The notes under the pieces: model-generated
What the model saw: the letters and a program-made list of their open reading frames with translations, nothing else
Databases searched by the model: none
Told to the model about the DNA's origin: nothing
Shown here: positions 46,517 through 54,171 of the stretch, piece after piece
How the letters are laid out: the number at the start of each line of letters is the position of its first letter
Numbering within the stretch: the stretch's first letter is position 1
Assembly (NCBI GenBank): GCA_041660925.1
Contig: JBAZVI010000001.1
Coordinates: forward strand, 1-64,000
DNA: 64,000 nt
Reading direction: 5' to 3'
Source of the DNA: Elusimicrobiota bacterium
GTDB lineage: Bacteria; Elusimicrobiota; Elusimicrobia; UBA1565
Program-made: the position numbers and the translations under genes

Positions 46517-48052
46517 CTAGGGCGCCGGCTTCAGACCCCGTCCCGGCGGAAGCTCGCTGAACTCCCCCGCGGCGTATCGGAAGACATAGCCGGGGCGGAC
46601 CGCCGCCGACGAGCCCGCCGGAGGCTTCTCCTCCTCCGTGCCGGCCAGCCGGCCCACGAGGTCCTTCCTCCCGGTCGAGATCCTCAGCGCGTTCCGGAAT
46701 TCGTAGGGCGCGTCGAAGACGATCGCCCAGCCGTGGACGTGGTCGAAGTCGGCGAGCAGAACGGTCGACCCTTGAGGCAGGGCGGGCGCCCTTCGCACGC
46801 ACTCGGCCAGGACTTCGCGCTGGATGCGCCAGGCCTCCGCCCACTGCCGGGCGAACTGCCAGTCGGTCCATAGGAACGCCCCGAGCACCAGGGCCAGCGC
46901 CGCACCGGACCAGCGCCGGAAGCCCGTGCCCCCGGCGCGCCTCAGCGCGTGGAGGAGGCACGCGAGCAGGATCCCCGCCGCCCAGGCGCCGCAGCCGTTG
47001 GTGCGCGACATGATCCCGAACATCTGCGGCAGATAGGCGGAGTGCACCGCATACGGAAGATACCCGCCCACGAACGCTCCGAGCCCCGCGCCCGCGGCGG
47101 TCCTCATCTTCGCCGGAGCGTCTCCCCCGACGCTCCCATCGACGAGCGCGGCCCAGAGCGCGGCGGACGCGGCACCCCAGGCCAGCCATCGCCCGAGCCC
47201 GAACTCGCGACAGGCCCCGCGCAGAGTGAGCGCGGCCGCATGCACGACGCGGTTGGTCAGGCACTCGAAGCCGGCGCCGTAGGCGCGGAGGAAATGAGTC
47301 CAGGAGAAGGACCATTCCGCCGACTTCGGGTTGCAGCCTCCGGGCACGAGCCGGACGCCCGCCCATTGCCAGCCGACGACGGCCGCGAGCGTCAGGCCGA
47401 AAGGCAGCATCTCGAGAGCCGTCCGCGCCAAGGCCCTGCGCCAGCTCCAGCCATCGCGGACCCTCGCGGCCGACAGCCCTCCCGCCAGCAGCAGCGGCGC
47501 GAAGAAGCAGGACTCGTAGAAGAGCCCTCCGAGGAGATAGAGGCCCTGTCCCAGGACCAGGCGCCGGCGGGCGCCCGTCTCGATCCAATCCAGATGCAGG
47601 AGCATCGCGGCCAGCGAGAGGACGTTGGTCAGGACCTGAGAGGAGTTGGAGAGCCAGATGTGCTCGATGAACGCGCCCGGGTAGAGCGCGCTCAGCGCCG
47701 CCGCCGTGAGGGCCAGGCGCCTGGAGCGCGTCAGCCGCTCCAGCAGGAGGAACAGGAGGCACGATTCAACGGAACTCAGGAGCAGGAGGACGAGCTGGTA
47801 GAACCAGGGATGCATGCCCCCGAGCGCGAAGAGGGCCGGGAACTGCAGCATCTGCATCGGCCGCGCCCAATAGAAGTTGGACGCCGCGAACGCCTGGACC
47901 CCGCCCCAGAAGCCCGCGCCGTGCAGCAGTCCCAGGATCGCCCAGTCGTCATGGTAGAAGCCCAGGCGGAAGGCGAAGACGCCGTAGGCGGCGGCGTGCG
48001 CCCCGACCAGCACGGCGACGCAGGAGGCACGGCTGCGCTCGGGGCTCTCCAT
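46517..48052 (-). CDS. Polytopic membrane glycosyltransferase-like protein
   Basis: The 511-residue protein has about ten membrane helices and an N-terminal loop GFYHDDWAILGLLHG (about 32-46) with an Asp-Asp pair in the position of the GT-C catalytic acid, followed by YWARPMQMLQFPALFALGG. This organisation resembles GT39/GT83-like or YfhO-type membrane proteins. The C-terminal part is a short periplasmic domain. It is the last gene of the minus-strand island, 20 nt after the cNMP-binding gene. Donor and acceptor unknown; its link with the cytochrome genes may be only transcriptional. Confidence 0.65.
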   Translation of the reverse strand: MESPERSRASCVAVLVGAHAAAYGVFAFRLGFYHDDWAILGLLHGAGFWGGVQAFAASNFYWARPMQMLQFPALFALGGMHPWFYQLVLLLLSSVESCLLFLLLERLTRSRRLALTAAALSALYPGAFIEHIWLSNSSQVLTNVLSLAAMLLHLDWIETGARRRLVLGQGLYLLGGLFYESCFFAPLLLAGGLSAARVRDGWSWRRALARTALEMLPFGLTLAAVVGWQWAGVRLVPGGCNPKSAEWSFSWTHFLRAYGAGFECLTNRVVHAAALTLRGACREFGLGRWLAWGAASAALWAALVDGSVGGDAPAKMRTAAGAGLGAFVGGYLPYAVHSAYLPQMFGIMSRTNGCGAWAAGILLACLLHALRRAGGTGFRRWSGAALALVLGAFLWTDWQFARQWAEAWRIQREVLAECVRRAPALPQGSTVLLADFDHVHGWAIVFDAPYEFRNALRISTGRKDLVGRLAGTEEEKPPAGSSAAVRPGYVFRYAAGEFSELPPGRGLKPAP

Positions 48053-48072
48053 CGACGTCACGGTGCCGGGAG

Positions 48073-48525
48073 TCAGAGCTTCCCGTCCTCGAACTCCCGC
48101 TGCCGCGCGAGCTTCTTGATCTCTTCCGCGAAGGCCGGGTTGCTCTTCAGGATGTCGTTGAAGTTCTCCGAGAGCAGCACGAAGACCCGGGATTCCTCCT
48201 CGCAGGTCACGGTGGCGTTCCTGGGCGCGCGTCCCAGCAGGGACATCTCGCCGAAGCAGTCGCCTGAGCGCAGGACGGCGACCTGCGTGGAGAAGAAGAG
48301 CCCCTTCTTCACGGAGACGCTCACGCTCCCCGTGCTGACCACGAAGAACGAGTCCCCGAGCTCGCCCTGACGGCAGATCTTCTCGCCCTTCTCGCAGCGG
48401 TAGAGGCACACCCAGGCCAGGATCTTCTCCAGGAGCGCCATCTGCATGTCGGAGAAGAGCCGGATCTTGCGCACCATCCGGGTGAACTGCACGGCGCCGT
48501 CCTGCGTCATGGGGAGCTTTTCCAT
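48073..48525 (-). CDS. Stand-alone cyclic-nucleotide-binding domain protein
   Basis: The 150-residue protein is a Crp-type cNMP-binding domain only: IRLFSDMQMALLEKIL, YRCEKGEKICRQGELGDSFFVVSTGSVSVSV, and the phosphate-binding cassette with CFGEMSLLGRAPRNATVTCEEES. No helix-turn-helix follows, so it cannot act like Crp. It may regulate a partner protein, for example in the respiratory operon it closes. The binding residues Glu and Arg (GEMSLL...PRNATV) are present. The ATG at 48525 has no strong Shine-Dalgarno. Confidence 0.82.
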   Translation of the reverse strand: MEKLPMTQDGAVQFTRMVRKIRLFSDMQMALLEKILAWVCLYRCEKGEKICRQGELGDSFFVVSTGSVSVSVKKGLFFSTQVAVLRSGDCFGEMSLLGRAPRNATVTCEEESRVFVLLSENFNDILKSNPAFAEEIKKLARQREFEDGKL

Positions 48526-48566
48526 GGGACGGAGCGTAGCTTACGATTTTTAAGGAAGAACGAACC

Positions 48567-48758
48567 CTACCAAGTCCAGTGCTGACGGATGAACTCCGCC
48601 ACGGACGCCAGGTAGCTCAGAAGCCCCAGGCCCATCAGCGGCAGGCCGAGGAAGAAGAAGAGCGTCATCGTCACGGGCGTCGTCTTGATGAGACAGGGCA
48701 CGGCGGTCACGATCATCGCGAGGACGCAGGCGACCGCGATCTTGGCGTAGCGGTTCAT
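48567..48758 (-). CDS. Small two-helix membrane protein
   Basis: The 63-residue product has two predicted membrane helices (about 5-22 and 32-52; YAKIAVACVLAMIVTAVP and MTLFFFLGLPLMGLGLLSYLASV) and ends in WTW. The ATG overlaps the stop of the tetraheme cytochrome gene (ATGA), which supports translation. It may be an assembly or anchor subunit for the NapC-like cytochrome. No family recognised. Confidence 0.6.
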   Translation of the reverse strand: MNRYAKIAVACVLAMIVTAVPCLIKTTPVTMTLFFFLGLPLMGLGLLSYLASVAEFIRQHWTW

Positions 48759-49294
48759 GACTTGCCTCCCGTCTCGCCCTGCGGATGGACCGGGCCGTGG
48801 CACTCGATGCACTTCATCTCGTCCTTGCCGAGCTGCTCGAGCATCGGCTCGTGCGCCGGGCTCTCGCGGTACTTGCGGGTGTTCCCGTGGCACTGCAGGC
48901 AGTTCCCGTTCGGGAAGGGCTTGAAGAGCCTGGGACGCTTCTTGAAGCCCGTGAAGTTGGAATAGAGATGGCGCAGGCCCCGGATCTTCGCGTCCACCGG
49001 CCCGAAGAAGTCGTAGTTCGTGTGGCAGGTGTAGCAGTTGTTGTGGTTGATCCAGTGGCGCTGGAAGTGCTTCGCCGAGAGCAGGTCGCTCTTCGTGTCC
49101 TCGACGCCCTGCACGAAAGGCCCCATGACGTGGCAGGAGGAGCAGAACTCCACCGTCTTGGCGCGCTCGAAGGACAGGCCGGCCGTCAGCAGGGCCAGCA
49201 GCCCCGGAACGGCGACCACCCCGAGCATGAGCAGCGCCTGCAGCCACAGCTCCGCGCGGCCCCGCCGGTTCTTATCGTCGTTCTCTTCGCTCAC
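48755..49294 (-). CDS. Tetraheme NapC/NirT-type cytochrome c
   Basis: The 179-residue protein has one N-terminal membrane anchor (about 17-38) and four CxxCH heme motifs: CSSCH, CYTCH, CLQCH and CIECH. NapC/NirT/NrfH/CymA proteins oxidise quinol at the inner membrane and hand electrons to periplasmic acceptors. The HWINHNNCYTCH stretch matches the family. It overlaps the response regulator gene by 4 nt. In this cluster it is the likely quinol entry point to the decaheme/porin conduit. Confidence 0.9.
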   Translation of the reverse strand: MSEENDDKNRRGRAELWLQALLMLGVVAVPGLLALLTAGLSFERAKTVEFCSSCHVMGPFVQGVEDTKSDLLSAKHFQRHWINHNNCYTCHTNYDFFGPVDAKIRGLRHLYSNFTGFKKRPRLFKPFPNGNCLQCHGNTRKYRESPAHEPMLEQLGKDEMKCIECHGPVHPQGETGGKS

Positions 49295-49680
49295 TTGAGG
49301 GCCTCCCGCACGTGCGCCACGAGCTTCGCCGGGGAGACCGGCTTCTCGATGAAGCGGAACACCGGCAGCCAGTCCTCGTCGCGGTCCTGGTCCGAGAAGC
49401 CGAGTTTGGAGCGGTCGTTGACCGCCGAGAGGATGAGGACGGGGATCTTCCCCACGGCCTCGTCGCCGTGCAGCTCGCGGGCGAGCTCGAAGCCCTGCGA
49501 GGGGTCCTCGGGGAACATGACGTCGAGGATGATCGCGTCGGGCTTCGCCTGGCGCGCCTTTTCGACGGCCCCGCGCGCCTCGAGCGTGGAGTCCACGGCG
49601 TAGCCGTGCTTCTCCAGCACCAGGGTCAGGGCGTCCACCATGTCGCGGTCGTCGTCGATGATGAAGATCTTCTTGGCCAT
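49291..49680 (-). CDS. Single-domain response regulator
   Basis: The 129-residue receiver has IIDDD (9-11), phosphoacceptor D53 in ILDVMFP, and Lys in FIEKPVSP. There is no output domain. A GGAGAG Shine-Dalgarno supports the start. It lies between the histidine kinase and NapC-type genes, overlapping the latter by 4 nt, so it probably works with that kinase to tune respiration by protein contact. Confidence 0.9.
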   Translation of the reverse strand: MAKKIFIIDDDRDMVDALTLVLEKHGYAVDSTLEARGAVEKARQAKPDAIILDVMFPEDPSQGFELARELHGDEAVGKIPVLILSAVNDRSKLGFSDQDRDEDWLPVFRFIEKPVSPAKLVAHVREALK

Positions 49681-49693
49681 CGCACTCTCCTTT

Positions 49694-49758
49694 GCCCCCT
49701 CTCCCGCCCGCCCCCCCTCTCCCGCCGCGCGGGAGAGGGGGTCGGGGGGTGAGGGGGC
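49694..49758. repeat. Duplicated GC-rich palindrome between kinase and regulator genes
   Basis: Two CCCCCTCTCCCGCC units precede GCGGGAGAGGGGG and a second G-rich run. The core is the CCCTCTCCC/GGGAGAGGG repeat seen at 15477, 31767 and 35337. It fills most of the 88-nt gap. Confidence 0.6.
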
Positions 49759-49768
49759 CTCCGCTATC

Positions 49769-51178
49769 CTACAGGAACGTCCTCGGGAAACGCATCCGGA
49801 CGACGGTCTCCCCCTTCTCGTCGGTCTCCATCCCGATGCGGCCCCGGTGCACGCCGATGATCTGGCGCGCGATGGCGAGCCCGAGTCCGGTGCCGTTCGG
49901 GTTCGCCTTCACCGCCTCCTCCGAGCGGAAGTACTCGAGGAAGACCTTCTCGGCGTGCTCCGGGCGCACGACGAGGCCGCGGTTGGCGACGCAGAGTTCC
50001 TCGGCGCCGGAGGAGTGCTCCGCCCACAGGCGCACCGTGGTCCCGGAGTGGGAGTAGGAGACCGCGTTGCCGACGATGTTGCTCAGCAGGATCTGGATCT
50101 GCTCGAGGTTGCCCTCGATGAGATGGCGCCCCCCCTCGAGTCGGGAGAAGTCGAAGGAGATCCCCTTGCGGGCGGCGCTCTCGCGGAAGGGCTCGACCGC
50201 CTCGCGCCCGACGAGGCCGAGGTCGATGAGCCCGGTCGCGAGGGCTCCTCGGCGCTCCTTCGTCGTCGTGATGTTCGAGAGACGGATCATGTCCTTGAGC
50301 ATGCCGAGGAGCTTCTGGCAGCGGACCTGGACGCGCTCCAGGATCTCGCGCGCCTTGGGCGAGAGCTCGCCGGCATAGCCGTCGAGGAGGACCTCCGCGT
50401 AGCTCTGGATGGCCGCGAACGGGGCCTTGAGCTCGTGCGTCGTGACGAGCATGTAGCGGGTCTTCGTACGGTCGACCTCGAGCAGCTCATCGATCTTCTC
50501 CTCGAGCTGATGTTCGCGCAGGCGCAGGCGCTCGGTGATCGTCGAGACCAGGTACCAGGCGGCGAGGTAGAAGAACGAGAGCCCGGAGAGGTAGTAGGCG
50601 CTCACCCGGGACGGGACGGCGGGGGTCGGCCAGGAGGCGACGGCGATGAAGTGGCGCTCGGGGACGGCGCCCGCGCGGCGCAGCGCCTCGAGCGCGACGA
50701 GGATGGAGATGGAGAGGAGGGTGTGGGCGAGACTCACGCGTCTGCGGAAGAAAAGGCAGGAGAGCGCGTTGTGGAAGAGGAAGAAGTAGGCGAGCGGCGA
50801 CTCGATGCCGCCGCATTCGAACACCAGGTAGGCCAGGACGAGGAAGTCGAGCACGATCTGGGCCTGGAGGTTGCGTTCGGCCTTGAGCAGGAAGGACTGG
50901 GGCCCCTCGCCCACCGAGGACCGGTAATGGAGCCAGAAGAGCCCGTCGGCGCCGAGCAGGATGAGCGCGCAGGCGAACAGGCCTCCGGCGGGGACCTGGA
51001 GTTCGGGGAAGAGGAGGCCCTTGAAGAGGGCGACCCCCGTCAAGGCGGAGGCGACGGCGGCGCGCAGGAGGAGGAACCACAACAGGCGGCGGTTGACCTC
51101 CCGCTCGCGCAGGCCCTCCTTGAGGGCGGCGGGAGCGCGGTCGAGCCGGGCGGCGAGCGTATCGGCGAACGCGTCCAT
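49769..51178 (-). CDS. Membrane sensor histidine kinase
   Basis: The 469-residue protein has an N-terminal sensor of about six membrane helices (about 30-215), a HisKA domain with the phospho-His in TTHELKAPFAAIQSYAE (near residue 245), and a HATPase_c domain with N box NIVGNAVSYS, and GTGLGLAIARQII. The lack of a periplasmic domain suggests it senses a membrane or redox signal such as the quinone pool, but this is inference. It sits directly downstream of the multiheme-cytochrome b gene and upstream of a lone receiver. Confidence 0.9.
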   Translation of the reverse strand: MDAFADTLAARLDRAPAALKEGLREREVNRRLLWFLLLRAAVASALTGVALFKGLLFPELQVPAGGLFACALILLGADGLFWLHYRSSVGEGPQSFLLKAERNLQAQIVLDFLVLAYLVFECGGIESPLAYFFLFHNALSCLFFRRRVSLAHTLLSISILVALEALRRAGAVPERHFIAVASWPTPAVPSRVSAYYLSGLSFFYLAAWYLVSTITERLRLREHQLEEKIDELLEVDRTKTRYMLVTTHELKAPFAAIQSYAEVLLDGYAGELSPKAREILERVQVRCQKLLGMLKDMIRLSNITTTKERRGALATGLIDLGLVGREAVEPFRESAARKGISFDFSRLEGGRHLIEGNLEQIQILLSNIVGNAVSYSHSGTTVRLWAEHSSGAEELCVANRGLVVRPEHAEKVFLEYFRSEEAVKANPNGTGLGLAIARQIIGVHRGRIGMETDEKGETVVRMRFPRTFL

Positions 51179-51187
51179 CACTGCTCC

Positions 51188-51205
51188 AGCCCCCCGTGGG
51201 GGGCT
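51188..51205. terminator. Short perfect hairpin at the end of the multiheme-cytochrome b gene
   Basis: AGCCCCCC-GT-GGGGGGCT, a perfect 8-bp stem, overlaps the stop codon of the minus-strand gene at 51204. It has no U tract and may only reduce readthrough to the kinase gene. Confidence 0.4.
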
Positions 51206-53114
51206 AATCCTTCTTCGCTGCGTCCCCGTCGTTCTTCGGGGCGGGCGCGACCGGCGCCGGGTGCGGCTCATCCGGTGGATGGCGGTGGACCTTCCCCGTG
51301 ATCCAGGCCCAGTTCATCGGGTAGATCTCGGGGTCGAAGACCGTCCAGTAGGCGTGCCAGACGAAGATGGCGGCGCAGGCGAGCACGGCCTCGAGGTAGT
51401 GCGCGACGCGGCAGACGTCGAGCACCCAGAGCGGGAAGTGCGCGAGCACGAAGTCGTGGGAGATGAGCAGGGCCCCGGTCGCCACCATGACCAGCGAGCC
51501 CCAGACCAGCGCCCAGTACTCCGACTTCTCGATGTAGGAGAAGCGCGGGAGCCTCGGCTGTTCCTTGAGCACCCCGAGGTTGAAGGCGATGAGGCGCACC
51601 GGGTCGAGGAGGTCGCGCCCGACCGGGAGCAGCGCGAGCAGGCGGGCCCGGCCGGCCTTGCGCAGGCTCAGGTAGCCGGCATGGTACACCCCGAGCGCGA
51701 CGAAGAGCAGGGCCATGCCCCGATGGGCGATGAGGCGCGCGTGGTCGCCGCCGAAGTGGACGAAGGGCTGCGCCCACCAGGCGTCCGGGAACTTGAGCGC
51801 GAAGCCGGTGTAGGCGAGGAGCGTGAAGGAGCCGGTGAGGAGCAGATGCTGGACCCTCTCGTCGAGGTTCAGCATGACCTCCTCTTCGTCGCGCAGCGGC
51901 ACGAGCGGCTTCTTCGCGAGCGCCTTGCGCCGGAAATCGATGAGGTTGTGGAAGAACATGCCGAGCAGCACCAGCGGGATCATCAGCATGTAGAAGGAGC
52001 GCACGAGGTTCGCGGCGGGACTCGCGTCGCCGGTGCCCGCGAGGGTCTCGTGGACCTTCAGCGCGGCCAGGCGGGCCCCCGCGCCGGGATGGCAGGCGCC
52101 GCAGGTCCTGGCGAGGTTCCTGGGATTGATCCGGGAAGCCGGGTCGCGCGAGGGCAGCACGTCGTGCCAGCCGTGGCAGGAGGAGCAGTCGGCCACCTCG
52201 GTGTTGCCGAGCTTCGAGGCCAGGCCGTGATAGGAAGTCATGAAGGTGCTCACCCGGTCGGCGGCCAGGCCGAACTTGGAGGAGATGCGCTCGGAAGCGT
52301 GGCAGGAGGAGCAGGTCCCCGTCACCGAGGCCTGAGCGCCCGCCTGTCCCGGCCGGCGGACCATGTGCTCGCCGTGGCAGTCGGTGCAGCTGGGGACGTC
52401 GCGCACGCCCCTGAGCAGGTTGGCTCCGTGGACGCTGGAGAGGAAGGCCTTCTTCTCGTCCTTGTGGCACTTCCCGCAGGTATCGGGCACGTTGCGCGCG
52501 GAGACGCGCGAAGCGGGGTCGTTCGAGTGACGGATGGCGTGCTCGCCGTGGCAGTCCGAGCAGGTGGCCGCCCCCGTCACCCCGGCGCGCTGGGCCTCCC
52601 CGTGCACGGTGTGCTTGTAGGTGTCGACGCGGGAGCGCCCGCGCTCGTCGAGGACGACGGGGTTCTCCCCCCCGTGGCACGAGGCGCAGGTCTCGGGCTC
52701 GTTGGCCCGCGCCATGCGCGACTTCGGGTCGGCGATGGGGAGGATGCCGTGGGGTTCCTTCTCGTGGCAGATCGAGCAGACCTGCTGGAGGGTGTGCCCC
52801 TGGCCCAGCTTCTGCTGGCCGTGATGAGTCGAGCGCAGGCCCGCGGCGGGCTCCTTGTGGCACTTCCCGCAGTTCACGGCCTGGGGACGCTTCGGGTGCG
52901 GGGCCTCGGAGGCGTCGGCGTGACAGGCCGTGCACTCCAGCTTGCCGTGGGCGGAGGCGTCGAGGCGTCCCAACTCGGGCTTGCGGGCGATCGAAGGGTC
53001 GTTGTGGCAGGCGAGGCAGCCCTCGGCCTCCGGCGAGACGGCGCCGGCGGGCACGGACAGGATGACCGAAAGAAGGAGCGCCGCCGGCAATCGTCCGCGC
53101 ATGATGCTCGTCAT
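51204..53114 (-). CDS. Undecaheme cytochrome c fused to a cytochrome b561-type membrane domain
   Basis: The 636-residue protein has a signal peptide (about 1-25) and eleven CxxCH motifs (CLACH, CTACH, CGKCH, CSICH, CASCH, CSDCH, CGKCH, CTDCH, CSSCH, CSSCH, CGACH) in the first 370 residues. The C-terminal part (about 375-610) has four to five helices and looks like a di-heme cytochrome b (formate dehydrogenase gamma/Ni-Fe hydrogenase b type), with paired His in the helices. A c-type wire fused to a quinone-reactive b subunit is unusual and could exchange electrons between quinol and periplasmic cytochromes. It overlaps nothing; the diheme cytochrome gene lies upstream. Confidence 0.88.
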   Translation of the reverse strand: MTSIMRGRLPAALLLSVILSVPAGAVSPEAEGCLACHNDPSIARKPELGRLDASAHGKLECTACHADASEAPHPKRPQAVNCGKCHKEPAAGLRSTHHGQQKLGQGHTLQQVCSICHEKEPHGILPIADPKSRMARANEPETCASCHGGENPVVLDERGRSRVDTYKHTVHGEAQRAGVTGAATCSDCHGEHAIRHSNDPASRVSARNVPDTCGKCHKDEKKAFLSSVHGANLLRGVRDVPSCTDCHGEHMVRRPGQAGAQASVTGTCSSCHASERISSKFGLAADRVSTFMTSYHGLASKLGNTEVADCSSCHGWHDVLPSRDPASRINPRNLARTCGACHPGAGARLAALKVHETLAGTGDASPAANLVRSFYMLMIPLVLLGMFFHNLIDFRRKALAKKPLVPLRDEEEVMLNLDERVQHLLLTGSFTLLAYTGFALKFPDAWWAQPFVHFGGDHARLIAHRGMALLFVALGVYHAGYLSLRKAGRARLLALLPVGRDLLDPVRLIAFNLGVLKEQPRLPRFSYIEKSEYWALVWGSLVMVATGALLISHDFVLAHFPLWVLDVCRVAHYLEAVLACAAIFVWHAYWTVFDPEIYPMNWAWITGKVHRHPPDEPHPAPVAPAPKNDGDAAKKD

Positions 53115-53140
53115 GTCCCCTCGTATCCTACTAAAACGTT

Positions 53141-53166
53141 CCGGGGAACGCGTGAGCGTTCCCCGG
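53141..53166. terminator. Hairpin between the diheme and multiheme cytochrome genes
   Basis: CCGGGGAACGC-gtga-GCGTTCCCCGG is a perfect 11-bp stem. In the minus-strand direction it is followed by AACGTTTTAG, a weak U tract. It may partly end the diheme-cytochrome transcript. Confidence 0.55.
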
Positions 53167-53249
53167 CTCAGGGGAGGCGGCCGGCGGACGCGTCTAAGGA
53201 GGCACCCCGGGCCCTTCCGGGGAAGCTCTCGCGCCCGCCGGCCGTCTCG

Positions 53250-53897
53250 TTACTTCCCTTCCGTCTTGGGCGCGAGGCCGCGGACGTGGCTGAGGATGCC
53301 CATGATCTCGGCGTCGGAGAGTTTGGCGCCGTAGGCCGGCATCTTCCCGGCCCCCTTCTTCGTCACCTCGAGCCACTGCTCGTCCTTCTCGCCCAAAGAG
53401 GCCGCGTCCAGCATGTCGAGTCCCGCGGCGTCCGTCTTCAGGACCTTGGCCATCGCGGCGCTGCCCTTGCCGTCCTTGCCGTGGCAGGACGCGCACTTGG
53501 CGTCGTAGAGCTTCTTGCCTTCGCCGCTTCCGGCGGCGGGGACCGCCGCGGGCGCGCTGTCGGCCGCCGCTTCCGGGGCCTTCGCCTCGGCCTTGGGGGC
53601 CGTCTTCGGCCCGATGTGGGCCTGGAGGTCGGCGATCTCGGCGGAGCTCAGCTTCCCCTTGTACGCGGGCATCTTGCCCCGGCCGTTCTCCGTCACCGCG
53701 GCGAAGTCCTTCGCCTTGGTCACGTCGAGGGCGGCGGCGCCCACCTTGAGCATCTTCTGCATCGCCGGGCTGCCCTTGCCGTCCTTGCCGTGGCAGGTGG
53801 CGCACTTGGCGTCGAAGAGCTTCTTGCCGTTGGCCGCGTCGGCGGCGAAAGCGGGTGCGGTGAGCGATGCGAGCAGTACGAGTGCCAGGGTGCGCAT
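53250..53897 (-). CDS. Periplasmic diheme cytochrome c
   Basis: The 215-residue protein has a signal peptide (about 1-18) and two tandem cytochrome c domains of about 75 residues each, with heme motifs CATCH and CASCH in nearly identical CHGKDGKGS contexts, and axial Met in GKMPAY in both. An Ala/Pro/Glu-rich linker separates them. The near-identity points to an internal duplication. It is probably the soluble electron shuttle in the periplasm between the membrane cytochromes and the decaheme conduit. Confidence 0.92.
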   Translation of the reverse strand: MRTLALVLLASLTAPAFAADAANGKKLFDAKCATCHGKDGKGSPAMQKMLKVGAAALDVTKAKDFAAVTENGRGKMPAYKGKLSSAEIADLQAHIGPKTAPKAEAKAPEAAADSAPAAVPAAGSGEGKKLYDAKCASCHGKDGKGSAAMAKVLKTDAAGLDMLDAASLGEKDEQWLEVTKKGAGKMPAYGAKLSDAEIMGILSHVRGLAPKTEGK

Positions 53898-54049
53898 GGA
53901 GCGTCCTCCTTTTCCTTGACTCCCTCCCCTTCGGGAGTGCGAGCTATCAGCTTCCCTACTGCGCTCGCTCCCGGCGCGGCCGAGGCCGCGGCGGCGAGGG
54001 CTGGGTGGGGGAGTATCCGCGTCTTCTCCTCTCCAACCTCCAGACGACT

Positions 54050-54165
54050 TCTTCCTTCACCGTCCCCCCCACGGGGGGAGGCCGGAGGAGGGAGAATCGC
54101 CGTTCTAACGGATGTTCCCCCTCTCCCCTGCCCCTCCCCCGCAGGGGAGGGCAGTGAGGAACACC
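54050..54165. repeat. Two GC-rich palindromes downstream of the porin gene
   Basis: A CCCCCCC-AC-GGGGGGAGG hairpin and a CCCCTGCCCCTCCCCCGCAGGGG-type hairpin followed by AGGGCAGTGAGGAA lie between the porin stop and the diheme cytochrome start. They belong to the dispersed intergenic family. The rest of the 274-nt gap shows no gene. Confidence 0.5.
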
Positions 54166-54171
54166 AATGTA

